A DNA stretch of 64,000 bases from the NCBI GenBank assembly GCA_963696505.1, contig CAVOKN010000006.1:300672-364671 (forward strand), in the 5' to 3' direction. The notes beneath the pieces are model-generated. The model saw nothing but the letters and a program-made list of their open reading frames with translations, was not told the DNA's origin and did not search any database. The DNA is from CAVOKN01 sp963696505. GTDB taxonomy: Bacteria > Pseudomonadota > Gammaproteobacteria > Burkholderiales > Rhodocyclaceae. Made by a program: the position numbers and the translations under genes. This document shows, piece by piece, positions 56,452-64,000 of this stretch; position 1 is the stretch's first letter, and each line of letters starts with the position of its first letter.

Positions 56452-56833
56452 TGTCATGGCTTCCGTCGAGGGCACGGCCCGCGTCCTCGCCGAGGCCCAC
56501 GCTTTCGCACTCATCACCTGGCCGGCCGCGGCGCTGGGGGCGCACTTCGCCGCCGGCGGGGAGAACGGCTGGGCGATCGCCGTCCTCTCGTGGCTGACTT
56601 TGTTCCAAGCCGCCGCCTACCGCCGCGGCGCCGCCTTCGGCAACCTCATGCTTCTCCTTTCCGCGATCGTGGCCTGGGCCTGGACGACGTATCCCTCACC
56701 CTGGGCCTGCGCTGCGTTTCCGCTGCTGCTGATCGGCCTGCACGGGGCCGAGCGGGCGCTGCTGCGCAGGCACGCCGCTTCGCCCGAGACTCCGGCCGCG
56801 GAAAGCGCAGTCACCGCCGCACCGGCACGCTGA
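56435..56833 (+). CDS. Small polytopic membrane protein, downstream of the cargo gene
   Basis: A 132-aa protein, GTG 56435 with a GGAGGA site 8 nt upstream. Hydrophobic segments (FALITWPAAALGAHFAA, WAIAVLSWLTLFQAAAY, FGNLMLLLSAIVAWAWT, WACAAFPLLLIGL) make three or four membrane helices. The start overlaps the cargo gene by 17 bp, so it is coupled. Position suggests an immunity or membrane-anchor role, but no family is recognised. Confidence 0.65.
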   Translation: MNSDPDVMASVEGTARVLAEAHAFALITWPAAALGAHFAAGGENGWAIAVLSWLTLFQAAAYRRGAAFGNLMLLLSAIVAWAWTTYPSPWACAAFPLLLIGLHGAERALLRRHAASPETPAAESAVTAAPAR

Positions 56834-56845
56834 TCGCAAGCGGCA

Positions 56846-58399
56846 GTGTGGGACGGCAAGCTCCTCTCCGCGCTGATCGCCGCCGTGCTGTTGAGCGCGG
56901 TAGCGGGACGCATCGTCGCCGCGGTCTATCGCCGCCGCGTGCTCGCCCTTATGTCGCAGGGGACGCCGCCGGCTGATGCGATCGGCGACAGCGCAATACC
57001 GTCGCCCTCGCCGACCGAGCCGATGGCATACGTACCCGGGACGGCTTCGCTCACGCAGAACCGCTCCGCCCACCTGCGGCTGATGCTCGCCTTCTGCGCG
57101 TTGTGCTTCGCCATCGCGCTGTTCCAGGCGTGGTGGAACCTGGGCTTCGTCTACACCGAGGGCGGCTACGGCCCGGGCAAGCTGCTTGTCATGACTCTGG
57201 TGTTCGGCTGGATGGCGGTCCCCGCCGTCGGTCTGCTGCGGCGCTGGAGCTGGTGGCGAACGGCGCTCGCCAGCGGCGCCTACATGGTCGCCGCGGGCGC
57301 CCTGGTGTGGGCACGCTCCGGGCCGGAACAGCAGGCGTCCCAAGTTGCCGCCTGGCTGCTTTCGACCGTCGCGCCGGTGCTCGGCGCCCAGGCGCTTGCG
57401 GCTTCCGGTCGAGCGCGCGCGGCCGGTCCCTACCTGCTGCCGCTGTTCCTTCTGCTCGCCGGCGCTTCGATCCTGGGCACCGATCTGCTGGCGCGGGTCG
57501 ACCCCGGCCAGCCCTGGCTCCAGACCATGATCGCGGTGGCCGGGCCGTACACCACCATCGCCACCTCCGCCGCCCTTCCCTGGCTGCTGATGGCCTGGCC
57601 GGCCTGGCGCGGCGCACTGTGGCTGGCCCATGCCTACGAGTCCGGACGCTTTTCTGAACCGGTCTACCTGCTGGCGGGCTACTGGCTGGTGGCGCTGCTG
57701 ATCAATGCCCTCACCGCCAGCCACTCGGTCGGCGCCGCATCGCTGACGGTGCTGGCCGGCTGGCTGGCGATCCCGGCGGCCATGCTGCCGATGCGCCGGA
57801 TGCTCGCGCCCGCGGCGAACCCGCCGCGACTGCTGGTGCTGCGGGTATTCCGCAGGGATGCCGAAGTCCAGGCCCTGTTCGACTCGGTGATCGATCGCTG
57901 GCGCCACAGCGGGAGGACCAGCCTGATCGCAGGCACCGACCTCGCCCTGCACACCCTCGACCCCGACGAACTGTTCGCCTTCATCGGCGGCCGGCTGCGG
58001 GAGCGCTTCATCGACGGCGAGGCGGAGCTCGCGCGGCGCCTCGCCGCCCTCGACCGCCCGCCCGACGCCGACGGCCGCTTCCGCGTCGCCGACTTCTACT
58101 GCTTCGATGCCACCTGGAAGCTGGCGCTGGACGCGCTGGTGGCCCTTTCGGACGTGGTGCTGATGGACCTGCGCGGCTTCGCCGCCACCAACGCCGGCTG
58201 CCTGCACGAACTGCGCGTGCTGACGGGCGCGCGGCAGCTGCGGCGGGTGGTGTTGCTGCACGATGCTCGTACCGACCGGGCCGCCGCGCAGGCCGTCGTC
58301 GGCACCGGTGGCGCCCGCTTCGTCTGGATCGATGCCGCCGCGGCAGGCGCGCGGCACACCGGGAAGATTCTCGCCGCTCTGCTGGAAAGCCGCCCCTGA
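56846..58399 (+). CDS. Membrane protein with C-terminal TIR-like/Rossmann-like domain
   Basis: A 517-aa protein, GTG 56846. About seven or more membrane helices fill residues 1-330 (for example LMLAFCALCFAIALFQAWW, LLVMTLVFGWMAVPAVGLL, YLLAGYWLVALLINALTA). From PPRLLVLRVFRRDAEVQALFDSVIDRW (about 335) to the end lies a soluble alpha/beta domain with a later strand ALSDVVLMDLRGFAATNAGCLHEL and LRRVVLLHDARTD. This resembles TIR/SEFIR-like Rossmann-type domains; the key catalytic Glu cannot be located with confidence. It may sense or respond to injection, or process nucleotides. Last gene of the unidirectional locus, 12 bp after the small membrane protein. Confidence 0.7.
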   Translation: MWDGKLLSALIAAVLLSAVAGRIVAAVYRRRVLALMSQGTPPADAIGDSAIPSPSPTEPMAYVPGTASLTQNRSAHLRLMLAFCALCFAIALFQAWWNLGFVYTEGGYGPGKLLVMTLVFGWMAVPAVGLLRRWSWWRTALASGAYMVAAGALVWARSGPEQQASQVAAWLLSTVAPVLGAQALAASGRARAAGPYLLPLFLLLAGASILGTDLLARVDPGQPWLQTMIAVAGPYTTIATSAALPWLLMAWPAWRGALWLAHAYESGRFSEPVYLLAGYWLVALLINALTASHSVGAASLTVLAGWLAIPAAMLPMRRMLAPAANPPRLLVLRVFRRDAEVQALFDSVIDRWRHSGRTSLIAGTDLALHTLDPDELFAFIGGRLRERFIDGEAELARRLAALDRPPDADGRFRVADFYCFDATWKLALDALVALSDVVLMDLRGFAATNAGCLHELRVLTGARQLRRVVLLHDARTDRAAAQAVVGTGGARFVWIDAAAAGARHTGKILAALLESRP

Positions 58400-58424
58400 A
58401 GGCGAACCGCGATCGCGCGCCGGC

Positions 58425-58745
58425 TCAGGAGTCAGTCATCGCGAGGCGGCAGGGCAGTTCCAAGTAGGGAAACGATCCCCCCGCGGCTTTGGCTTCGGCC
58501 ACCAGCCGGTCCGCCTGCTCGCGGCTGACGACGAATTCGACCTGCACCGCGAGTTCGCCGGACAGCTCGAAGAACCGATCCTCGTGCAGTCGGCCATGGC
58601 GCCCATAGCCCGCCACCGCGCGGAACGCCGAGCCGCCGCCGACGCCGATGTCGCGCGCCTGGGCGAGCAGCCAATCGTGGGCCGGCCGGCCGTGCAGCCG
58701 GTCCTTCTCATGGACGAAGAACACCAGCAGGATTCCGTCTGTCAT
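58425..58745 (-). CDS. DUF190 family protein
   Basis: A 106-aa protein with the opening ILLVFFVHEKDRLHGRPAHDWLLAQARDIGVGG, typical of DUF190, PII-like proteins that are usually encoded next to CrcB. They probably bind a nucleotide or anion and form trimers. It lies 23 bp downstream of crcB on the same strand and is convergent with the eCIS locus, separated by 25 bp without an obvious terminator. Confidence 0.9.
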   Translation of the reverse strand: MTDGILLVFFVHEKDRLHGRPAHDWLLAQARDIGVGGGSAFRAVAGYGRHGRLHEDRFFELSGELAVQVEFVVSREQADRLVAEAKAAGGSFPYLELPCRLAMTDS

Positions 58746-58768
58746 GTCTTGCACCTCCCGCGAAGGCT

Positions 58769-59164
58769 TCAACCGCCGACGAACCGCATCAGCAGGTTGC
58801 CGCTGACGATGCCCAATCCGGTGAGCAGCAGGGAACCGAACAGGTGCGCCCCCACCGCCGCCAGCGCCCAACCGGGCTGGCCGCCGCCGAGCAGCGAAAC
58901 CACCTCGGCGGAGAAGGTCGAAAACGTCGTCAGCCCGCCGAGGAATCCGGTGATAACGAACAGCCGTACCTCGGGCGGCAGCCCGGCATGCGACGCGAAC
59001 ACCGCCACCGCCAAGCCCACCAGATAGCCGCCCAGCAGATTGGCGAGCAGCGTCCCCAGCGGCACTGTGGGAAACAGGGGATTGAAGCCGATCGCCAGCC
59101 CCCAGCGCGCCAGCGCACCGAGGGCGGCGCCTGCTGCAACAGCGATTGCTTCGGTAAAGGCCAT
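58769..59164 (-). CDS. crcB: Fluoride ion transporter CrcB/Fluc
   Basis: A 131-aa, four-helix membrane protein that exports fluoride as a dual-topology dimer. The family pattern is complete: GAALGALARWGL, FPTVPLGTLLANLLGGYLVGL, then RLFVITGFLGGLTTFSTFSAE with the conserved Asn and the Phe/Thr/Ser box. It is paired with DUF190, the usual neighbour. No fluoride riboswitch was seen in the 238 bp upstream. Confidence 0.95.
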   Translation of the reverse strand: MAFTEAIAVAAGAALGALARWGLAIGFNPLFPTVPLGTLLANLLGGYLVGLAVAVFASHAGLPPEVRLFVITGFLGGLTTFSTFSAEVVSLLGGGQPGWALAAVGAHLFGSLLLTGLGIVSGNLLMRFVGG

Positions 59165-59224
59165 GGGGTCGCCATTCCAAGTGGATGATGGGACCGCCGC
59201 TGCCGTGGCCGCCCACATCGCATT

Positions 59225-59282
59225 GTAGGGTGCGCGGAGCGCACCGATCCAGCCCCGTAATTGGCGCGCACGGCGCGGGGTG
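59225..59282. repeat. REP-like GTAGGG repeat, copy 3
   Basis: GTAGGGTGCGCGGAGCGCACCGATCC is followed by GGCGCGCACGGCGCGGGG. It has the same word order as copies 1 and 2 and lies between the divergent crcB and AI-2E exporter genes. Confidence 0.55.
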
Positions 59283-59402
59283 TGCCGGGTCGCCTGCCGC
59301 GCCTGGCTTGCGCAGGAGTTCGCCTCGGCTACAATGCGCCGGTCATTGCTTGCGCCCGCGGACCGCCACCGCGGCCCGCCGAACCCGCCCCCGCCCAGCC
59401 CG

Positions 59403-60500
59403 ATGCACGCCTCCCACCGCTTCGAACAGGTCGCCCAGCTCACCGTGGTCGGCTTTCTGCTGCTGGGCTGCTTCCTGGTGCTGAGGCCCTTCCTGGCCGC
59501 GATGCTGTTTTCCGCCGTCGTCTGTGCCTCGACCTGGCCGGTGTTCCTGTGGCTGCGCGGGCGCCTGCGCGGCAGCAGTTCCGGCGCGGCAGCGCTCCTC
59601 TCGCTTGCCATCGTGATCTTGATCGCTGGCCCGGTCGCCCTGCTCTCTCTCAGCCTCGCCGACGCCATTCCCACCGTCATCGACTGGGTGCGGGGCCTGC
59701 TCGACCGCGGGCCGATACAGTTGCCCGACTGGTTCGTCGGCCTGCCGCTGGTCGGCGACCAGATCGACGCCTACTGGCAGCGGCTGTCCGGCGGGCGGGA
59801 CGAGGCGGTGGCCCTGGTGCGCCGCATGATGGAACCCGCCCGGGCCTTCCTGTTCGGTGCCGCCGCCGTCATCGGCGAAGGCCTGCTGCAGATCTTGCTG
59901 GCGGTGTTCATCGCCTTCTTCTTCTACCGCGACGGCGAGGCCCTGATCGGACGCATCCGCGCGGCCACCGGGCGGCTCGCGGGCCACACCGGCGGCGAGC
60001 TGGTGGACACGGTGCACAACACCGTCACCAGCGTCGCCTACGGGCTGATCGGCACCGCCATCGGTCAGGCCATCGTCGCCACCGTCGGCTTCCTCGTCGC
60101 CGGCGTGCCAGGTGCCTTCCTCCTCGGCGCGGCAACCTTCGTGCTGTCGCTGGTGCCCGCCGGCCCGCCCCTGATCTGGGGCGGCGCCGCGATCTGGCTC
60201 TACCAGCAGGGCGAGACCGGCTGGACCATCTTCATGGTGTTTTACGGCGCGGTGGTGGTGTCCAGCGTGGACAACTTCATCAAGCCCTATCTCATCAGCC
60301 GTACCAGCAGCCTGTCGCTGTTCACCGTGGTGCTGGGCGTGTTTGGCGGCGCGCTGGCCTTCGGTTTCATCGGCATCTTCATCGGTCCCACCCTGCTCGC
60401 CCTGGCGGACAGTCTCGCCAACCGCTGGCTGGTGAAGCATGCGGAATCCGGGGCGGAGTTGCCTGTCACCGCCGCCGAATCGAAGGCGACTTTGCTCTGA
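59403..60500 (+). CDS. AI-2E family transporter (YdiK/PerM-like)
   Basis: A 365-aa polytopic membrane protein. The sequence has the family pattern: paired N-terminal helices (LTVVGFLLLGCFLVLRPFLAAMLFSAVV), a large soluble loop (DQIDAYWQRLSGGRDEAVALVRRMM), LLAVFIAFFFYRDG, TAIGQAIVATVGFLVAGVPGAFLLGAATFVLSLVP and FIKPYLISRTSSL near the end. Members export autoinducer-2 or act as Na+/H+ antiporters; the substrate is not known here. The ATG 59403 is preceded by CCGCCCAGCC, a poor ribosome site. Confidence 0.9.
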   Translation: MHASHRFEQVAQLTVVGFLLLGCFLVLRPFLAAMLFSAVVCASTWPVFLWLRGRLRGSSSGAAALLSLAIVILIAGPVALLSLSLADAIPTVIDWVRGLLDRGPIQLPDWFVGLPLVGDQIDAYWQRLSGGRDEAVALVRRMMEPARAFLFGAAAVIGEGLLQILLAVFIAFFFYRDGEALIGRIRAATGRLAGHTGGELVDTVHNTVTSVAYGLIGTAIGQAIVATVGFLVAGVPGAFLLGAATFVLSLVPAGPPLIWGGAAIWLYQQGETGWTIFMVFYGAVVVSSVDNFIKPYLISRTSSLSLFTVVLGVFGGALAFGFIGIFIGPTLLALADSLANRWLVKHAESGAELPVTAAESKATLL

Positions 60501-60510
60501 CGCCGGCAAG

Positions 60511-60540
60511 GGCAGCGGTCGCTGGCAAACGACCGCTGCC
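60511..60540. terminator. Hairpin between convergent genes
   Basis: GGCAGCGGTCG (60511-60521) pairs perfectly with CGACCGCTGCC (60530-60540) in the 75-bp gap between two convergent genes. No U tract follows, but the 11-bp GC-rich stem and position suggest a two-way terminator. Confidence 0.6.
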
Positions 60541-60575
60541 GGAATCGTACAAGGGTGCCGCGATTCGGCACGCGG

Positions 60576-63551
60576 CTACTTCAGTACGATCGTGTTGCCC
60601 GCTTTCCAGTTGTTGCTCTCGCTGCTCTCCACGACGACGAGGGCACGGTCAGCGATCGCGCCGATGTAGTAGGTTCCCGCCGCGAGCGTGGTGGGCAGGG
60701 TCACGTACGAACTCACGGCCTTGCTGGCGCCCACCGCCAGGCTCGTCACGCTCACGTCGGACAACTTCCTGTCGCCAGTCGTGATCGTGGCGTCGGTGGA
60801 CAGGTAGAAGCTCAGGGTCGAGGCCGCAGCGCTGGCCTGCCCCTGGTTTTTCGCCGTGGCGTTTACCGTCACCTTACGGCCGCGGGTTCCGCTGGTCGGA
60901 CCCGATACGGTGGTGACGACGAGATCGGGCCGGTTCACGGCGGCGATCACGATGGAGAGATCCTTGGTCGCCACCGTACTGTTTGCGTCGGCGACGCGGA
61001 CCGTGAAGTTGAATGTTCCTCCGGCTGTCGGCGTGCCGGAAATCACGCCTGTGGAACTTGCCAGCGAGAGCCCGGCAGGAAGGCTGCCGGCGCTGACGTT
61101 CCAGGTGCGTGGCACCTTTCCTCCGGCAGCCACGAGGGTCTGGCTGTAAGCGACACTGACGGACCCGGATGGCAATGACGAAGTAATGATCGACAGCGGC
61201 GCAACGGGTGCGAGGGGCCCGCCGTACACGCCCATGTCGTTCCGCGTACCGTCGGTATCGTTGTAGATCACGGCCGAGTCGCCGGCATTGATCGACGGCG
61301 ACGTCGATTGCAGACGGTAGTCCTCCTGGGCCGCGGCCACCAGGCGCGGATCCGCGCTCAGATTGTGCGTTCCGAGCTCCGGCGCATAGACGTTGGAGAA
61401 GTTCGCCTCGTTGTTGTAGACGGTGTTGTAGTTGACGATCCCGATCACGCCGTCGGTATAGACGCGCTGCACGCCCTGGCTGTTATTCACGATGATATTG
61501 TTCTTGATCGTCGGAGTGCTCTTGAACCACATCGCCACAGCCGTCGAATTGCGCTCGAAGTAGTTGTTGGCCACTTCCAGCGAGCCCGGCGAGGCATTCG
61601 GCGAGCCGTACATGTAGGTCGTGTTCAGCCCGAAGGCGAAACCGATGAACGCGCAATTGCTCACGCGGGCGTAGCTGAACGTCGTGTCGGCCATGTCGTA
61701 ACCGGCACCTTTCTGGCCATAGTTGCTCGACAGATAGTCCGCGCCCTTCAAGGTGAAACCCGAGAGAACCGTGTCGTCCGCTCCGGCCACCAGGATCGGG
61801 AAGAACGCGCCGTCCGTCAGTACGTCCTGGAGGATGGACTTGCCGGGTCCGGCGCCTGCGACATCGATGCCGCGGCGCATCTGAACGCGCTCGGTGTAAG
61901 TGCCGGCGGGCACGGAAACGGTCTGTCCCGCCGCCGCCGAGTTGATTGCCGTGAACAGCGAGGGGTAGTCGACGCCACCGACGGTGATGCCGACCCCCGG
62001 TCGCCAGTCGACGCTGACGTCAACCGTGACGACGCCACCTTCCTCCTCGATGCTGCTGAGGTTCACCGAGCATGAGCCGTCGTAGTCCGTGCTCCACGGC
62101 GTCGATGCGCAGCCGAAGGCCATGTTGCCGGTGCTGCCCGGGAAAGCGGCACCTGCCGTCGCGTAGTAGGCAGGCATGCCATCGGCCTCCTCCATGTCGA
62201 TACGGGCTGGGGCCGGATCGACGACATTGGTGGCCGTCATGTCAACGTGCCACACCGTCAGTCCCTTGCCCGGCAGGTACAGGTCGTAGCCTTGCTGCTG
62301 GCGATTCTCGAGGTAGAAGAACGACCTCTCGGACACGACCTTGTAGACTGCTCCAGCCGTTGCGGACGCTGGAATCGATAGGGAGTGCGAGCCTTCTCCG
62401 ATGACGGTCAACGTCACCCAGCCAAGCATCTCCTTCTCCAGGCCCAGCAATTGGACCGGCCGCTCGCCACTGCCGCCGTTGCCGCCATAGCAGCCATTGC
62501 CCATGAGGCCCCAGGGACCGATTGAACCGTTTCCGTGATAGAGATCCCACAGGCCGAGCAGGTGGGCAAACTCGTGGGTGTGCACGCCGATGTCGGCAAG
62601 GTCTTCCGAGTAGAACTTCTCGGACATCGTGTAAGACAGCGGCGAGCCGCCCATGTAGGCATGGGGCCAGAGCTGGTTCGATCCGGCAGCGCCGGCATAG
62701 ATCAGCGCGAAGCCATCGAAGTTAGCTACGTTCACACCCGACTTGGCGATGGCTTCCTCCAACAGGCCCCAGTCGCCATTCAAGTCGTAGTAGGCCTTGG
62801 ATTCGTTTGCGGTCTGCCAGCCAAAGACCTGGCCCGTGAGGCTGAATTGCCCGCCCGACATCGCGTGGAAATAGTCGCGCATGCTTCCGTAGGCAGCCTT
62901 GCCTCCCGGGGTCGTGGCATAGCTGTTTGCCGAAAGCATCATCTTGTCGATCTGCGCCGGAGTGTACGTACCCGGGACGGCCGGGTTGCTCTGATCGGCA
63001 GGGAACTGGATCAGCAGGATGGCCAGCCGGAAGACCGCGGGGACCGGCGGCATGCCGGGATAGGCAAGGGCGGGCGCATCCTCCTCGGCGCCGTCCGCTT
63101 CCGCCCTGATCGCCATCGCATACTCCTCGACGAGCGCCTTGCGTTTCGTGAGACGGTGGAAGACATGCCGCGAGGCATTGGCCTCGCGGCGCTTGCGCTC
63201 GATCTCCTGCATGGTGGCGTCGTCGTGGCGCTCGTGGCGAGCGATCCCCAGGCTGTGTGGATCGCTGCCACGTCCAGCCTTCAGATGTGAAGGGGCAAGC
63301 CGTCCGTCGCGCCCCCGCGCCGCGTAGCGCCAGATTCCTCCGGCTTCCCGAACAACCGTGTAGCCGTCTTCGGTCTCGAAGAAGATGCCATGTTCGTCGC
63401 CATAGGCGCGAACGGTGAGCGCAGTGCCATCAGGCTGGCTTACTTTCAGCGGCCCCGGAGGTGCAGGAACCGCAAGCGCCTGAGGGCACCAGGTCGCAGC
63501 GACCAACAGACCAAGTGCAACGCCCCAGAAGAAGAATTGACGTGCTTTCAC
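60576..63551 (-). CDS. Secreted M6-family metalloprotease with right-handed beta-helix and Ig/CARDB-like C-terminus
   Basis: A 991-aa protein, GTG 63551 with a GGAGG site. A signal peptide (FFWGVALGLLVAATWCPQALA) is followed by a prodomain, then the M6 protease (immune inhibitor A-like) with the zinc motif HTHEFAHLLGLWDLYHG at about 340, and LWPHAYMGG, GPWGLMGNGCYGG around it. Residues about 550-770 form a right-handed beta-helix (GVDYPSLFTAINSAAAGQTVSVPAGTYTERV; VANNYFERNS; IKNNIIVNNS), about 775-870 a cadherin-like Ig repeat (PLSIITSSLPSGSVSVAY; GVISGTPTAGGTFNFTV) and about 880-991 a CARDB-type domain. It is a secreted protease that may bind polysaccharide or cell surfaces. Not part of the eCIS locus. 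Confidence 0.88.
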   Translation of the reverse strand: MKARQFFFWGVALGLLVAATWCPQALAVPAPPGPLKVSQPDGTALTVRAYGDEHGIFFETEDGYTVVREAGGIWRYAARGRDGRLAPSHLKAGRGSDPHSLGIARHERHDDATMQEIERKRREANASRHVFHRLTKRKALVEEYAMAIRAEADGAEEDAPALAYPGMPPVPAVFRLAILLIQFPADQSNPAVPGTYTPAQIDKMMLSANSYATTPGGKAAYGSMRDYFHAMSGGQFSLTGQVFGWQTANESKAYYDLNGDWGLLEEAIAKSGVNVANFDGFALIYAGAAGSNQLWPHAYMGGSPLSYTMSEKFYSEDLADIGVHTHEFAHLLGLWDLYHGNGSIGPWGLMGNGCYGGNGGSGERPVQLLGLEKEMLGWVTLTVIGEGSHSLSIPASATAGAVYKVVSERSFFYLENRQQQGYDLYLPGKGLTVWHVDMTATNVVDPAPARIDMEEADGMPAYYATAGAAFPGSTGNMAFGCASTPWSTDYDGSCSVNLSSIEEEGGVVTVDVSVDWRPGVGITVGGVDYPSLFTAINSAAAGQTVSVPAGTYTERVQMRRGIDVAGAGPGKSILQDVLTDGAFFPILVAGADDTVLSGFTLKGADYLSSNYGQKGAGYDMADTTFSYARVSNCAFIGFAFGLNTTYMYGSPNASPGSLEVANNYFERNSTAVAMWFKSTPTIKNNIIVNNSQGVQRVYTDGVIGIVNYNTVYNNEANFSNVYAPELGTHNLSADPRLVAAAQEDYRLQSTSPSINAGDSAVIYNDTDGTRNDMGVYGGPLAPVAPLSIITSSLPSGSVSVAYSQTLVAAGGKVPRTWNVSAGSLPAGLSLASSTGVISGTPTAGGTFNFTVRVADANSTVATKDLSIVIAAVNRPDLVVTTVSGPTSGTRGRKVTVNATAKNQGQASAAASTLSFYLSTDATITTGDRKLSDVSVTSLAVGASKAVSSYVTLPTTLAAGTYYIGAIADRALVVVESSESNNWKAGNTIVLK

Positions 63552-64000
63552 GGGAGCCTCCTTTTCTTGTTCGAATAAGGTGGTAGGAACTGCACTGTCA
63601 TCTCGCACAGCGCGTGCCGCCCGTTACTGCACCAATGCCGGACCCGCATTGGCTGAATTGCTTCGTCAACGGTGAGGTGATCCGTCGATTCCATTGGCAT
63701 TGGTGCCGGCCGAACGCTCCCGGCGGACGCTCTATTCGCCGGCGATGCGCCAGGGAACCTTCAACCCCTGGCACATCCGCGGCGACGAGTTTCGCGCGCA
63801 AGCGTCCGCTGCGGACTACCTGCCGTTATCGACGATGGGGGATGGCGCGTTGCGAGTGCGCAAGATAGGGTCTGACCTCCCTTTAGACTTGTTATTGATT
63901 GTCCGGCGCGGCACTGAAGCATTCTCGTCGCCCCTTTCCGACAAAGGGCCGACAGCTTCTTGGCGCCATGACAATGCGTTACGCTACGCTCCGCAATGCG
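63552..64000. other. Terminal region without a supported gene
   Basis: This stretch holds the 5' flank of the protease gene and little else I can support. A plus-strand frame is open from about 63703 to the window end (containing LYSPAMRQGTFNPWHIRGDEFRAQ) and could be the start of a gene or a fragment of one. The last 33 bases (AATGCGTTACGCTACGCTCCGCAATGCG) form an imperfect palindrome typical of a REP sequence. Confidence 0.3.

Noticed and set aside
30006..58399. Prophage or type VI secretion system
   Set aside because: There are sheath, tube and baseplate genes but no capsid, portal, terminase, integrase, holin or lysin, and none of TssJ, TssL, TssM or ClpV. The presence of DUF4255 cap, single-module AAA ATPase and DUF4157 proteins fits eCIS.
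59165..59400. Fluoride riboswitch upstream of crcB
   Set aside because: The conserved crcB-motif words were not found; the region holds a REP-like repeat instead.
63614..63868. 84-aa plus-strand ORF near the window end
   Set aside because: Composition is Arg/His/Cys-rich with no known pattern; a neighbouring frame that is open to the window end seems slightly better but is also unsupported.

Overview
The window looks like a chromosome segment of a GC-rich Betaproteobacterium, most likely Rhodocyclales. This rests on the 16S rRNA sequence, on a 16S-tRNA-Ile-tRNA-Ala-23S-5S operon, and on house-keeping genes of betaproteobacterial type (folE, tatD, holB, tmk, mltG, ygfZ, a DUF4936 gene, tadA, tilS, accA). 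The genus is not decided from sequence alone.

Layout. (a) 1-6.6 kb: a response regulator cut by the window edge, a protoporphyrinogen-oxidase-like FAD protein, a minus-strand tungstate uptake cluster (mop-tupB-tupC-tupA, tupB frameshifted) and a FecR/DUF6600 surface protein with an apparent frameshift. (b) 6.8-22.3 kb: compact house-keeping operons, many with 1-8 nt overlaps: folE; mltG-tmk-holB-pilZ-tatD-ankyrin on the minus strand; ygfZ-DUF4936-NRDE on the plus strand; tadA-L,D-transpeptidase-GNAT; a Lig E-like ligase with a DUF6116 gene; a SWIM/SNF2 helicase; and accA-tilS. mltG has an in-frame TGA at codon 3. (c) 22.3-28.5 kb: a minus-strand rRNA operon with strong P1 promoter, boxA sites and terminator. 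Its 23S gene has two insertions: one of about 440 bp at helix 45, which encodes a four-helix-bundle S23 protein, and one of about 160 bp at helix 25. The 16S V2 helix is also enlarged. (d) 28.5-30 kb: a DUF3293 gene, a ribbon-helix-helix antitoxin-like gene and a transposase remnant. (e) 30.0-58.4 kb: a complete-looking extracellular contractile injection system (eCIS). (f) 58.4-64 kb: DUF190-CrcB, an AI-2E family exporter and a large secreted M6 metalloprotease.

The eCIS locus is the main accessory system. Its genes run in one direction and are mostly overlapping. It encodes sheath, inner tube, a double-CxxC protein, DUF4255 cap, AAA+ ATPase, a split LysM/gp53-like pair, gp27-like hub, gp5/gpV-like spike, gp25, two large baseplate proteins, a gpI-like protein and a giant DUF6519 fibre-like protein. 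After these come two proteins with the DUF4157 eCIS core domain. The first adds a second HExxH metalloprotease motif and an IPT/TIG domain. The second (1363 aa) joins DUF4157 to a long hydrophobic helical region and a C-terminal domain resembling a beta-beta-alpha-metal nuclease. Two membrane proteins follow, one with a TIR-like/Rossmann-like C-terminal domain. No capsid, portal, terminase, integrase or lysis genes are seen, so a prophage is unlikely. No separate tape-measure or PAAR gene was recognised, and the 1363-aa protein may supply the tape-measure function.

Several genes (tupB, the FecR gene, mltG) carry single-base lesions. These may be true decay or sequence errors, and should be checked before any gene is called inactive.
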